Source: an uncultured Methanobrevibacter sp. (GTDB lineage Archaea; Methanobacteriota; Methanobacteria; Methanobacteriales; Methanobacteriaceae). Taken from it: a stretch of DNA of 56,234 nucleotides. The notes under the pieces were generated by a model that saw only the letters and a list, made by a program, of their open reading frames with translations, was not told the origin of the DNA and searched no databases. The stretch's first letter is position 1; each line of letters opens with the position of its first letter. The stretch lies in assembly GCA_902771225.1 (NCBI GenBank), contig CACXWH010000009.1, forward strand, positions 1 through 56,234, read 5' to 3'. Made by a program: the position numbers and the translations under genes. This document shows positions 8,604 to 17,786 of the stretch, piece after piece.

Positions 8604-10403
8604 ATGGATAAAAAATTTAAAATAATCTGCATTATTGCTGTAATTCTTATATTGGGATTTGCAATATATTCTATAACTCCATTGAATCGAAGTTATAGTA
8701 TAGATAATGCAAATATGGATTTAATAATAGACAAGTATGGAAAACTGCATGTAGATGAAGTTTATGATTATTCGTTTAATGGGGAATATAATGGAGTTTA
8801 TAGGGACATACCATTAAAATATGGTGAAAGCATTAGGAATATAAAAGTTTCGGCTGAAGGGGCATATCCTGTTGTAGAGAAAAATGAAACTGGAAATTAT
8901 GAACGTTTAAAAATCTATTTATATTCTGATCAACAGCATACTCAAAAAATAAAGGATTGCAATGTGCGTGTTCATATTGGCTATGATATGAATAAGGTTG
9001 TTAAGGTATATGATGATGTTGGAGTTCTCCAATATAAGCTATGGGATAAGCAATGGGATGTTGGAGTGAAACATATGGATGTTAAAGTCCATCTTCCGGG
9101 AGATACTGGCAATTCTTATTATATCAATCCTGAAAAATTCACAAAATCAAGTTCGATGGATGGAAATACAATATCTATTGTCTCAAATGGTGTTTCTAAA
9201 GGAGAAATATATGAATTGCTTGTATTTATGCCAAGAGATGAGCTTACAAGGTCTGCATCATATGCATATCACCATAATGGTACTGGTAAGGAGATGATTT
9301 TAAATAATTTGAATAGTAGTCTTAATGAGAAAAACTTTTGGGATACATTTTGCACTATTTTTACTCTGTTGGTATTCATAGGTCCTGCCATTGTAATATG
9401 TGCTTATATAAAATATGGAAGGGAGCCGAAAGTTGATTACGATGGAATCTATGAAAGGGAATTGCCTTCAGATGATCCTCCTGAAATTGTAAATGCAATA
9501 TTTTCACAAAGTCATGTTATCGGAACACCGGATATGGAGGGATTTGAAGCATCTATTTTGAATATCATTGATAAAAAAGTATTTGAAATTAATACTCAAG
9601 AAAATGAAGATTCTGATGAGGCTGATGTTGTGTTGACTATTAAAAACGATAAGAAGGATGAATTGTCTTCAAGTGAACAAATAATATTTGAAACACTATC
9701 TCACTTTGCAACAGATGATGCTTTAAATTTATCAGATTTACGTAAAAAATTAACTAATGAAACTAATGCTAAATGGTTTATGGAACATTTCAAATCATGG
9801 AAAGATCAAGTAAAAGATGAAAATAAGGAATATTCGAAAAAATACTTTAATACCAAAGGTTCAGATATTTCATCAGCCGTAGGTCTTTTTGGATTTATTA
9901 TAGCTGTAATAGCATTTTGTTGCTGTTTAATATTTATACCACTTCAGGAAGCTAGAATATGGTGCGCTAAAATGTCAGTACTTATTGGTATAATATCTAT
10001 ACTTATCTTTTTCTTGCCTGCAGATTATGTTGGGCAGTGGACTTATGAAGGCAGGGTGCTTCATCTTAAATGGAAAAATTTCAAGAAATTTCTAGAAGAT
10101 AATAGTTTAATTGAGGAACATCCTCCGGAATCAATAGTTATTTGGAAAAAGTATCTGATTTATGGTGCTGCTTTAGGAATAGCCGATAAAGTTTATGATT
10201 CAATGAAGCTTCAGATACCTAATGTTGGTGAGTATGATGATGGTGTATTTGTATATCATTCATGTGATGGGTTTACATCTATGCATTCTGCAATAAAGAC
10301 CGGTGAATATTGGGCCAACCCGCCATCAGACAGTGATGGAGGTTCGGGCGGATCCGGTGGCTTCGGAGGAGGTTCCGGAGGTGGAGGTGGTGGAGCGTTC
10401 TAG
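8604..10403 (+). CDS. DUF2207 family membrane protein
   Basis: The 599-aa product has an N-terminal membrane segment (about 5-25) and an extracellular DUF2207 domain whose signature is YNGVYRDIPL. A membrane segment near 248-272 follows, then a cytoplasmic region with a KYGREP motif, two more membrane segments, and a C-terminal tail of Gly and Ser. The family occurs in bacteria and archaea and its function is unknown. I placed the start at the ATG at 8604, which has GGGGGAA 4-8 bp upstream, rather than an earlier in-frame ATG at 8553 without such a site. It is probably monocistronic, with its own terminator. Confidence 0.85.
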   Translation: MDKKFKIICIIAVILILGFAIYSITPLNRSYSIDNANMDLIIDKYGKLHVDEVYDYSFNGEYNGVYRDIPLKYGESIRNIKVSAEGAYPVVEKNETGNYERLKIYLYSDQQHTQKIKDCNVRVHIGYDMNKVVKVYDDVGVLQYKLWDKQWDVGVKHMDVKVHLPGDTGNSYYINPEKFTKSSSMDGNTISIVSNGVSKGEIYELLVFMPRDELTRSASYAYHHNGTGKEMILNNLNSSLNEKNFWDTFCTIFTLLVFIGPAIVICAYIKYGREPKVDYDGIYERELPSDDPPEIVNAIFSQSHVIGTPDMEGFEASILNIIDKKVFEINTQENEDSDEADVVLTIKNDKKDELSSSEQIIFETLSHFATDDALNLSDLRKKLTNETNAKWFMEHFKSWKDQVKDENKEYSKKYFNTKGSDISSAVGLFGFIIAVIAFCCCLIFIPLQEARIWCAKMSVLIGIISILIFFLPADYVGQWTYEGRVLHLKWKNFKKFLEDNSLIEEHPPESIVIWKKYLIYGAALGIADKVYDSMKLQIPNVGEYDDGVFVYHSCDGFTSMHSAIKTGEYWANPPSDSDGGSGGSGGFGGGSGGGGGGAF

Positions 10404-10416
10404 TTCCACCATTTTT
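10389..10416 (+). terminator. Hairpin terminator at the DUF2207 gene end
   Basis: GGTGGA (10389-10394) and TCCACC (10405-10410) form a 6-bp stem that spans the stop codon and is followed by ATTTTT. Confidence 0.5.
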
Positions 10417-10500
10417 CCTTGAAAACTTAAAAGTGAATTATAATCAAATAGCTTTTTGAAAGTGACAATTTATATAGTATATAAAATATAATAAATTTAC

Positions 10501-10647
10501 ATGGAAGCAAAGGATTTGGCATTTATAATTATTGCAATTTTAGTTGCGGTTGTAATTTTAAAAATATTTATGTGGTTATTGCCAGTAATTGTAGTCTTAT
10601 TAATAGCATTTTTTATTTATATTTTCTTATCTGAAAGGTATAATTAG
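10501..10647 (+). CDS. 48-aa membrane peptide
   Basis: An ATG-to-TAG frame of 48 codons encodes MEAKDLAF followed by an almost unbroken hydrophobic stretch (about 8-43) and the polar end SERYN. It would form one long or two short membrane helices. A strong TATA-like element TTTATATAGTATATAAA lies at 10469-10485, close enough that the message would be leaderless or nearly so. I know no family for it. The promoter, start and charge pattern (polar ends, greasy middle) argue for a real gene, but its short length keeps the call modest. Confidence 0.5.
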   Translation: MEAKDLAFIIIAILVAVVILKIFMWLLPVIVVLLIAFFIYIFLSERYN

Positions 10648-10728
10648 AAAACAGGTTTAATCTTGGTTGTTTAATTAGTTATCAATATTCTATTTATTTT
10701 ATTGAAAAAAAGAAAAAGTATGATGAAT

Positions 10729-12426
10729 TTAATCATCATTTTTATTATATCTTATATATCCATAACATAAAATTGCTAAAATAATTATGATTGCAATAAT
10801 GTATGGTACTGGAGATGTTATTGATTTTTTTACATTTTCATTTCTAACAATCTCATGTGCAGTTTGACCGTTATCAGCACTGTTTGGTGATAAATCTCTA
10901 TTTGCTTCACTCGTTTGTGATGGATTTTTACCAACGTCAGTATTTTGGATTACGGTTGAATTACTTACTGCATTTTCAACAAGATTTTCAAAAGAATCTT
11001 GGATTTCTATTTGTTCAACAGTATTAATTTCTGCATTTTTATTTACCACATTTGTTGTGTTTGTTTGTTGTGGATTTTCTGGTGTTGTATCTTCTTTTGT
11101 TTCTGGTATTGTAGTATTTGTTTGTTGTGGATTTTCTGGTGTTGTATCTTCTTTTGTTTCTGGTATTGTAGTATTTGTTTGTTGTTGATTTTCTTGTGTT
11201 TTTGTATCTTCTTTTGTTTCTGGTGTTGTACTATTTGTTTGTTGTTGATTTTCTGGAATTTCGTGATGATCAGGTCTTTTTTCGGGAACATGGGGAACGT
11301 TATCTGCGGGTTTAATTCTTTCTACAGGATTTTTAGTGACTATTTTTCCATTATTATCAATAAATTTAGTTGGCATTTTAATCAAATCATTTGTAATAAA
11401 TGCATTCGCCCATTCATCACTAGTGGGATTAATATCCCAGCGGTTTCCATTAAAATTAGTATCTGTTGCAGTTGTCTCATCAACATAGATTAAAGATCCT
11501 TGTTTAGCATAATTTCCTTCGATGTAGTTGTTTTCAAAAATCACTGTTGATGGGATGTGGGGTGTTTCTTCAGCAATAAATAGAACACCTCCTTTTCTAG
11601 TACCAGTATTATTAATAATATTGGAATTAGTAACTGTTAGGGGACCTGATGTAATCATAGCACCCCCTTGTGTTCCTGCATTATTATTACTAATATTACA
11701 GTTATTCACGTTTAATTCTCCAGGCCAGTTATAAAGCGCACCACCCCATTCTTTTGCAGTATTATTGTCAAAAGTACAGTTTTCAGTTGTTGTTTTTGAA
11801 TAAACACCTACGCGAAGAGCTCCTCCATCACGGTCTGCATAATTACGGCTGAAATAAGAATTATAAACATATGAGTTTCCCCAATATGTATTGAGTGCAC
11901 CGCCATCGTGGTATGCTTTGTTATTTATAAAATTACAATTTGTAGCATTTAAAAATCCATAATTCGTGAAAACTTCCCATTTTATTCTATGTTGTTCTCC
12001 ACCAATTGAAATAGCTCCACCATTAACTGTTGCAGTATTGTTGATAAAATTACAACTATCTACATATATTTGCCCTCCTAATTCGGAGTGGATAGCTCCG
12101 CCATGTTCTGGGCTGTTTCCATTGATAAAAGTAATATTAAAGAACTTTACTTGACTTACAGAATTAATTAATATGATTGAATTTGAATGATTACCATCAA
12201 TTATCACTTCATCTGCACTTCCCATTCCTTGTAAAGAAATATTTTTATTAATTTCGATACCTGATTCAACATATGTTCCGGGTGTTAAATAGATAGTATC
12301 CATGTCATTAGCATTATTTACTGTATCTTGTATTGACATAGTGTTATCTATTGTTACATTTTCAGCATTAACACATGGAATCATCAATAAACATAAAAAA
12401 ATTAATAATATAAACCTTTTTTTCAT
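10729..12426 (-). CDS. Adhesin-like surface protein, beta-helix
   Basis: The 565-aa protein starts with a signal peptide (MKKRFILLIFLCLLMIPCVNA), followed by a right-handed parallel beta-helix built of repeats such as NCNFINNKAYHDGGAL and NCTFDNNTAKEWGGAL (about 60-320). After it come a Pro/Thr/Gln/Glu repeat region with a 19-residue unit (about 385-470), a polar stretch, a C-terminal membrane helix (about 540-558) and a short basic tail. This is the layout of Methanobrevibacter adhesin-like proteins, which are thought to contact bacteria, protozoa or host mucus. The repeat stalk would lift the beta-helix off the cell wall. Confidence 0.88.
   Translation of the reverse strand: MKKRFILLIFLCLLMIPCVNAENVTIDNTMSIQDTVNNANDMDTIYLTPGTYVESGIEINKNISLQGMGSADEVIIDGNHSNSIILINSVSQVKFFNITFINGNSPEHGGAIHSELGGQIYVDSCNFINNTATVNGGAISIGGEQHRIKWEVFTNYGFLNATNCNFINNKAYHDGGALNTYWGNSYVYNSYFSRNYADRDGGALRVGVYSKTTTENCTFDNNTAKEWGGALYNWPGELNVNNCNISNNNAGTQGGAMITSGPLTVTNSNIINNTGTRKGGVLFIAEETPHIPSTVIFENNYIEGNYAKQGSLIYVDETTATDTNFNGNRWDINPTSDEWANAFITNDLIKMPTKFIDNNGKIVTKNPVERIKPADNVPHVPEKRPDHHEIPENQQQTNSTTPETKEDTKTQENQQQTNTTIPETKEDTTPENPQQTNTTIPETKEDTTPENPQQTNTTNVVNKNAEINTVEQIEIQDSFENLVENAVSNSTVIQNTDVGKNPSQTSEANRDLSPNSADNGQTAHEIVRNENVKKSITSPVPYIIAIIIILAILCYGYIRYNKNDD
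11060..11255 (-). repeat. 57-60 bp tandem repeats in the adhesin stalk
   Basis: Units start near 11060, 11117, 11174 and 11234, giving periods of 57, 57 and 60 bp. The first two units are almost identical, and the later ones are diverged. In protein terms each encodes about QQTNTTIPETKEDTTPENP. Such repeats change copy number easily. Confidence 0.85.
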
Positions 12427-12774
12427 ATTTTCACCCCCTTCATCGTTTTATGTTAGATTTATATTATATTGTTATTAATATATTTTACTATCGAAAAATT
12501 TTATTTTTTTTTTTAAATTTTTAATTTAATTTATTTTTTTTATTTTAATAATTGATTAAATTTATATATTTTAGTTAATTTTAGTTTTTATTTTTTTATT
12601 TTTAAATTATTCTATTTATTTTAGTTTTTATTTTATCGTTATGAAATATTATTTATTTTTGTATATTTTTAGTTACTAAAATTATTTAACATAGATTTTT
12701 TTGTCATGAAAAAGATGATGCTTTAAATAATGTTAATTTAAAAAAAGAATTTTTAATCTAAAAGAGATAATTTA

Positions 12775-12832
12775 GGTGTTTATTCGCACACTAAACACCT
12801 GTACTTTGAAAATTATTTGGCAGATAATTTTC
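12775..12832 (+). ncRNA. Two adjacent hairpins, possible structured RNA
   Basis: GGTGTTTA (12775-12782) pairs with TAAACACC (12792-12799), 8 bp with a 9-nt loop. GAAAATTAT (12808-12816) pairs with ATAATTTTC (12824-12832), 9 bp with a 7-nt loop. All pairs are Watson-Crick. They could be part of a small RNA, a terminator for transcripts running in from the AT tract, or protein-binding sites in DNA. No family is recognised. Confidence 0.35.
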
Positions 12833-12901
12833 ATCATGTTTATTAAATCAGCAATTGTAAGAACTAATTTAATAATTTGAAGAGTTATATGAACAATAAT
12901 A

Positions 12902-12933
12902 TATATAAGCAATGTTTTTTAGGTCATCCTAAA
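12902..12933 (+). promoter_or_regulatory. Promoter 1: TATA box and TTTAGG-N4-CCTAAA operator
   Basis: TATATAA at 12902-12908 is followed by the inverted repeat TTTAGGTCATCCTAAA at 12918-12933. Its position just downstream of TATA suits a repressor that blocks transcription initiation. The TTAGG-N4-CCTAA pattern resembles operators of metal-dependent DtxR/MntR-type repressors. Confidence 0.55.
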
Positions 12934-12968
12934 TTTTACATTACTTGTTATAATGTTGGAGTTTATCA

Positions 12969-13004
12969 TATATAAAACTTCCTATTTTTTTAGGCGAACC
13001 TAAA
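12969..13004 (+). promoter_or_regulatory. Promoter 2: TATA box and TTTAGG-N4-CCTAAA operator
   Basis: TATATAAAA at 12969-12977 is followed by TTTAGGCGAACCTAAA at 12989-13004. Both arms equal those of the first operator, and only the four central bases differ. The centres are 71 bp apart. The peroxidase ATG follows at 13087, so this is the nearer promoter of the peroxidase/reductase operon. Confidence 0.6.
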
Positions 13005-13086
13005 TATTAAATTATTTATACTCCTCATTTTAATACTAATAACAAGCTTAACTTAGTTAAGTTTTTTACATATTGTAGGTGATAGA

Positions 13087-13626
13087 ATGTCCATATATGA
13101 TTTTGAAGTAAAAGATGGTGAAGGAAATACAGTTTCTCTAAGTGAATACAAAGATAAAGTATTGTTAATTGTTAATTCTGCAATAAAATGTGGTTTCACT
13201 CCACAATACACAGAATTAAATGAAATTTATGCAGAATTTAACGAACAGGGTTTTGAAATCTTGGATTTTCCATGCAATCAATTTGGTAAACAGGCACCAG
13301 GTTCAACTGAAGAAATTACCGAAGTTTGCCGCAACAAATGGTTGGTGCCTTATAAAATATTTGATAAAATTGATGTAAACGGTGAAAATGCAGATCCATT
13401 ATATGAATATCTTAAAAACGAACAACCATTCACTGACATTACAGGAAAAGGTGCAACAAAACTTAAAATAGTTTTAAAAGCAATGGACAGACATTACAAG
13501 GATAACAACGATATTAAATGGAACTTTACCAAATTTTTAGTTGACCGTCAAGGAAATGTTGTTCGACGATTTGAACCGACTGAAGATTTAAATGATGTTA
13601 AAAATGCAATTAAAGATTTATTATAA
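13087..13626 (+). CDS. Glutathione peroxidase family (thiol peroxidase)
   Basis: This 179-aa peroxidase has the GPx active site: Cys35 in SAIKCGFTPQY as peroxidatic residue, Gln69 in FGKQAPG, and Trp/Asn in KWNFTKFLV. Cys81 in TEVCRNK is placed like the resolving cysteine of thioredoxin-dependent members, and methanogens lack glutathione, so it probably takes electrons from thioredoxin. It would detoxify H2O2 or lipid peroxides in an anaerobe. A thioredoxin reductase gene follows 28 bp downstream. The sequence looks bacterial, and transfer from gut bacteria is plausible but inferred. Confidence 0.92.
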   Translation: MSIYDFEVKDGEGNTVSLSEYKDKVLLIVNSAIKCGFTPQYTELNEIYAEFNEQGFEILDFPCNQFGKQAPGSTEEITEVCRNKWLVPYKIFDKIDVNGENADPLYEYLKNEQPFTDITGKGATKLKIVLKAMDRHYKDNNDIKWNFTKFLVDRQGNVVRRFEPTEDLNDVKNAIKDLL

Positions 13627-13654
13627 TCTTTAATTTTTTTTAGGGTATGTTAAT

Positions 13655-14572
13655 ATGGAAAAATATGATATTATTATTGTAGGTGCTGGACCCGGAGGAC
13701 TTACTGCAGGAATTTATGCCGGCCGTCAGGGAACAAGGAATTTGATTCTTGATAAGGGGTTTGCCGGAGGATTAGGCCGCGAAGTTCCTGAAATGGAAAA
13801 TTATCCTGGTTTTGACAATATTTCTGGGATGGAGTTAATTGATAAAATGAAGTCTCAGGCTATAAAAAACTGTGAACTTCATGAAAATGAAAATGTCCTT
13901 GAAATAATTAAAACGGATGATGAATACAGATTCACCATCAAAACAGATAAAAATTCATATTTAAGTAAAACTATTATTTTAGCAACAGGAAGCTCACACA
14001 GACAACTCAATGCTAAAGGGGAAGAAGAGTTTAAAGGAAAAGGTGTCAGCTACTGCGCTACATGTGATGGATTTTTCTTCCAGGGAAGAGATATCATAAT
14101 GGTGGGCGGAGGAAACAGTGCCCTTCAGGAAGCTTTATATCTAGATAACTTGGGAGCAAATGTTACATTGGTTCACAGAAGAGATGAATTCAGAGCTCAA
14201 AAACACTTGCAGAATCAAATTAAAGAAGAAGGTATTAATGTAATTTATAATGCTGTTGTTGAAGAAATAAAAGGTGACATGCTTGTCGAATCAGTTGTTT
14301 TAAAAGACACCCAAACGGGTGTATTAACTGACCTTCCAATAAATGGAATATTCATAAGCATAGGTTATATTCCCCACACGGAACTTGCAAAACAATTGGG
14401 TGTTAATTTAGATGAGTCAGACCATATTATAATTGACAAAGAACAAAAAACCAATATTGATTATGTATATGCAATCGGTGATGTCTGTGTCGGCCTAAAA
14501 CAGTGGGTTGTGGCATGTGGTGAGGGTGCAGTTGCAGCAACTTCAGCATACCATGATTTAAAAAATAGTTAA
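13655..14572 (+). CDS. trxB: Thioredoxin reductase
   Basis: The 305-aa flavoprotein has an N-terminal FAD site (GAGPGG, 10-15), the redox-active CATCDG (Cys134, Cys137), the second dinucleotide fold GGGNSALQEA and the HRRDEFRA motif typical of NADPH binding. The C-terminal FAD motif YAIGDV is also present. It reduces thioredoxin, here most simply to feed the peroxidase encoded just upstream. HRRDEFRA argues for NADPH over the F420-linked methanogen enzyme, but that is not certain. Confidence 0.92.
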   Translation: MEKYDIIIVGAGPGGLTAGIYAGRQGTRNLILDKGFAGGLGREVPEMENYPGFDNISGMELIDKMKSQAIKNCELHENENVLEIIKTDDEYRFTIKTDKNSYLSKTIILATGSSHRQLNAKGEEEFKGKGVSYCATCDGFFFQGRDIIMVGGGNSALQEALYLDNLGANVTLVHRRDEFRAQKHLQNQIKEEGINVIYNAVVEEIKGDMLVESVVLKDTQTGVLTDLPINGIFISIGYIPHTELAKQLGVNLDESDHIIIDKEQKTNIDYVYAIGDVCVGLKQWVVACGEGAVAATSAYHDLKNS

Positions 14573-14593
14573 AACTCTCAAAAGGAGAGTTTT
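14571..14593. terminator. Shared hairpin between convergent trxB and gatE
   Basis: AAAACTCTC (14571-14579) pairs with GAGAGTTTT (14585-14593), a 9-bp stem with a 5-nt loop. It overlaps the last bases of both genes, filling the 19-bp gap, and has A or T runs at both ends, so it could terminate both transcripts. Confidence 0.7.
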
Positions 14594-16457
14594 ATATTAA
14601 TTTTTGAATTTCTTCACGTACAATCTTATTAACCATACCACCATCAGCTTTACCTTTAAGTTCTTTCATACACATTCCCATTAAAGGTCCCATAGCTCCC
14701 ATTTGACGTTCTTTAACCATTCCTTCATTTTGAGCTACAATATCTGCTATGATTTTAGTCACGTCATCTTCACTCATCATGGTTAAATTGTTTTTCTCTG
14801 CTATTTCAGTTATTTCAACATCTGGTGTTTTAATTGTTTCAACTGTTAATTTACGTACACTGTCTTTTGCAATTTTACCTTTTGCCAATAAAGTAAATAT
14901 TCCTTTAAAGTGATTTAGAGTTAGCACATCAATATCGTAGCCTTCCCTTTTGATTTCACGCAAATCATATGCAAGAAGTGATGCTACAGGTGTTGCATCT
15001 GCATCAGTGTCAGCTAAAATTGCTTCAAACATATCTGCTTCCTGTCTTTTAACGAGCTGTGTTGCCAAATCTTCACTTAATTTGTATTCTTCAATAATTC
15101 TAGCCTGTTTTACATCAGGCAACTCAGGTAAATTATTGGCAATTGGTTCAATTCTATCTGAAGTAATCTTGAATAATGGTATATCAGTTTCAAGATACAT
15201 CCTGTTTGCTGTTGGAAGAGGTCTCATATATTCGGTGTTACCGTCATCCAATGCTTTACGGGTTTCTTCAACAACACCATCAAGACCTAAAGCAGCTCTT
15301 CTTTTAACTTCTTCTAATGCTGATATTGCAATATCCTCATCATGAGCTACAATGATAAATGCATCATCTTCGCCAATATTTAAGAATTCTGAGACTTTAT
15401 CAACTTCTTCTTGAGTAATACCATAAGCAGGCAATTCATCTGAGTGGAAAATACCGGAAACTCCACGTTTTTTAGCATAACTTGCAATTTCAGTACCAAA
15501 TCTTCTGCCAGGTTGTACTTCACGGCCGATTAATCCAGAATATCCTTTCAATACAACAGCTTTAATGCTTTCAGCTGACTTTAAAATTTTAGATTCAGTA
15601 TCTGTAAATAATTCGTCTAAATCATGAATTTCTTCTAAAACACATGCGTTTCTACTTTCAAGTTTTTCTTTAATGTCAATTAATACTAGCTGCCTTTGAA
15701 CTTCACGTTCTACAATTTCTGCCATTAAATCTAAATCTTGAACACCTTTTATTTCAACACGAGCACCTTTTGCAATAGAAATGTTTAAATCTTGTCTTAT
15801 AGTTCCGAGTCCTCTTTTTACATTAGTGCTTCTTAAGATTTGTCCAAGCATGTATGCAACTTCGCGAACTTGGGCAGGATCATGCATGGAAGGGTCTGTT
15901 GTAATTTCAGCTAAAGGTATTCCTAATCTATCTAATCTGAATTCAGTAAATCCGTCTTGGGTTTCAATTCTTCTTGCAGCATCTTCTTCCAAACCTAAAC
16001 TTTCAATAACAACTCTTCCATAAGGCGTATCTAAATATCCGTCTGTTGCCACCATACCTGTTCTTTGAAATCCTCCAGTATTACTCCCATCAATAACCTG
16101 TTTTCTCATTGTATGGAATTCATCTACAATATGCATATTCATTAAGCATGCAATTGTAATACAAATGTCAAGTGCTTCTTCATTCAAACTGTGAGGCGGT
16201 TCATCATCATTTTCAACAAGACAAGTGTGTTTTTCAAAGTTTTCATATTTGAAATTAAGGCCTCTTAAGGATTCTTGCAGTGCAGCCCGGTCGATTTCCC
16301 CAAGTTCTGATTGGGTTGGTCTTAATTTTCGTTGAATTAATTCAGTGTAATCGTCATCTACAAGCTCTGTTTTACATGGACAGAATAATTTATGCTCACT
16401 GTTTAACTGTTGGTGAATTTCAAGTCCCATTTTTAATCCTAATTCGTTATAATCCAT
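14592..16457 (-). CDS. gatE: Glu-tRNA(Gln) amidotransferase subunit E
   Basis: This 621-aa archaeal subunit binds misacylated Glu-tRNA(Gln), activates the glutamyl group and amidates it with ammonia from GatD. The N-terminal GatB/E catalytic domain starts [13 protein letters not shown], with CPCKTE and [11 protein letters not shown] motifs. An AspRS-like insertion (roughly 280-400) marks GatE as against GatB, and a YqeY-like tail ends [17 protein letters not shown]. It lies 9 bp after gatD in the same operon. This is the only route to Gln-tRNA in most archaea, so it is essential. Confidence 0.96.
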   Translation of the reverse strand: MDYNELGLKMGLEIHQQLNSEHKLFCPCKTELVDDDYTELIQRKLRPTQSELGEIDRAALQESLRGLNFKYENFEKHTCLVENDDEPPHSLNEEALDICITIACLMNMHIVDEFHTMRKQVIDGSNTGGFQRTGMVATDGYLDTPYGRVVIESLGLEEDAARRIETQDGFTEFRLDRLGIPLAEITTDPSMHDPAQVREVAYMLGQILRSTNVKRGLGTIRQDLNISIAKGARVEIKGVQDLDLMAEIVEREVQRQLVLIDIKEKLESRNACVLEEIHDLDELFTDTESKILKSAESIKAVVLKGYSGLIGREVQPGRRFGTEIASYAKKRGVSGIFHSDELPAYGITQEEVDKVSEFLNIGEDDAFIIVAHDEDIAISALEEVKRRAALGLDGVVEETRKALDDGNTEYMRPLPTANRMYLETDIPLFKITSDRIEPIANNLPELPDVKQARIIEEYKLSEDLATQLVKRQEADMFEAILADTDADATPVASLLAYDLREIKREGYDIDVLTLNHFKGIFTLLAKGKIAKDSVRKLTVETIKTPDVEITEIAEKNNLTMMSEDDVTKIIADIVAQNEGMVKERQMGAMGPLMGMCMKELKGKADGGMVNKIVREEIQKLI

Positions 16458-16466
16458 ATTATCACC

Positions 16467-17777
16467 TTAATTTAAGAAATCTTTAATTGATGATTTAACA
16501 CCAAATTCACCTGCAATGTTAGTTTGCATAATCTCTTTTATTTTATTGTAATCGTCACTTTGACCTAATGCCCAACTTAATTTTACATATGTGGTTTCAG
16601 GAGTCATATCTAGTGCAGAAATTACTCCAGCATCAATTATATTACGTCCTGTTGAGTAAACATTCATGTTAACTCTTCCATATAGGCATTGGGATGTCAT
16701 AACTATTGGTATGTTTTCATCTTTTGCCCTTTTAAATGAATCAACCAATTCATTTGGAACATGTCCAAGTCCAGTTCCTTCAATAACAAGACCTTTATAA
16801 CCTTTATCAATATGATATTCAATAAAGTCTTTTGAAATCCCCGGAAAAATTTTTATAAATCCAACTTTTTCTTCAATATCAGTATTGAGTTCCAATTCAT
16901 TTTCTCCACGTTTAGTATACGCATAATCTGGATTAATGTTAATTTTTTTATTTTGAATTTTAGCTATTGGTTGAGCATTAATGCTTCTAAAGGTATCTCT
17001 TCTTGAAGTATGCATTTTTCTTACTTTTGTACCTTTGTGCAGGTAAGTGTACTCATCATTTAAACTTCCGTGCATACAGACACAAACTTCTGCAATATCT
17101 GATTTTGCAGCAATAACTGAATCAATTAAATTGATGTTGGCATCACTTGAAGGTCTGTCTGAACTTCTCTGCGCACCTGTAATTATTATAGGCACGGGTG
17201 TTTTCAACATGAAACTTAATGCGGCTGAAGTATAGTGCATTGTATCAGTACCATGAGCTATTACAACTCCATCAGCACCATTGGAAATGTCATTTGCAAT
17301 TTCTTCAGCAGCCTTAACCCAGTATTCTGGTTTCATGTCTTCACTTAAAATATTATATAATGCCTTAACATTGTAGTTAGCATAATCTAATAATTCAGGA
17401 TTGGCCTTTACTAAATCTGATGCAGTAAATGCTGGGTGCACTGCCCCTGTTCTATAATCAATAACAGATGATACTGTACCTCCTGTAGATACAATTGAAA
17501 TGTTTTGTTTGGAGGGGTCGTTTGGGATTTCAGTTTCTCCAAATCCAATTTTTGGTTTTTCTCCTTTTTCAACGAGTTCAGCAGTAGTATCTTCAATAGC
17601 TATGCCAATGTTATAACCGCTGGATAATTTTAAAACTAAATATCCATCCTCAGCATCTTCAGGTCTATCAAGTAAAATTCCAGTATAGGAGATATCTTTT
17701 TTATTAACTTTGATTGTATCTCCTATTCCTAAATTGTAATTTTCTATATATTTTTTAGTATTTTCTTTATATGTCAT
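16467..17777 (-). CDS. gatD: Glu-tRNA(Gln) amidotransferase subunit D
   Basis: The asparaginase-type glutaminase (436 aa) supplies ammonia to GatE. The catalytic threonines are in [12 protein letters not shown] (near 91-102) and [14 protein letters not shown] (near 172-185). A small N-terminal beta-barrel domain precedes them (1-75), as in archaeal GatD. The start is the ATG giving MTYKENTKK, 9 bp after the vorA stop. A TTG immediately upstream is less likely. Its position right behind vorA suggests partial read-through from that operon. Confidence 0.95.
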   Translation of the reverse strand: MTYKENTKKYIENYNLGIGDTIKVNKKDISYTGILLDRPEDAEDGYLVLKLSSGYNIGIAIEDTTAELVEKGEKPKIGFGETEIPNDPSKQNISIVSTGGTVSSVIDYRTGAVHPAFTASDLVKANPELLDYANYNVKALYNILSEDMKPEYWVKAAEEIANDISNGADGVVIAHGTDTMHYTSAALSFMLKTPVPIIITGAQRSSDRPSSDANINLIDSVIAAKSDIAEVCVCMHGSLNDEYTYLHKGTKVRKMHTSRRDTFRSINAQPIAKIQNKKININPDYAYTKRGENELELNTDIEEKVGFIKIFPGISKDFIEYHIDKGYKGLVIEGTGLGHVPNELVDSFKRAKDENIPIVMTSQCLYGRVNMNVYSTGRNIIDAGVISALDMTPETTYVKLSWALGQSDDYNKIKEIMQTNIAGEFGVKSSIKDFLN

Positions 17778-17786
17778 CAAATCACA

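Larger units (their letters stand above)
12427..13086. other. Long intergenic region: AT tract, hairpins, operators
   Basis: About 660 bp without a convincing gene separate the adhesin gene from the peroxidase gene. The first 290 bp are almost purely A and T with long T runs and would hold the adhesin promoter. Two hairpins follow at 12775-12832, then two TATA-plus-operator units at 12902-13004. Separate entries describe these. Confidence 0.7.

Noticed and set aside
11043-11493. Open frames on both strands within the adhesin repeats
   Set aside because: They arise from the 57-60 bp repeat read in other frames and give repetitive low-complexity products.
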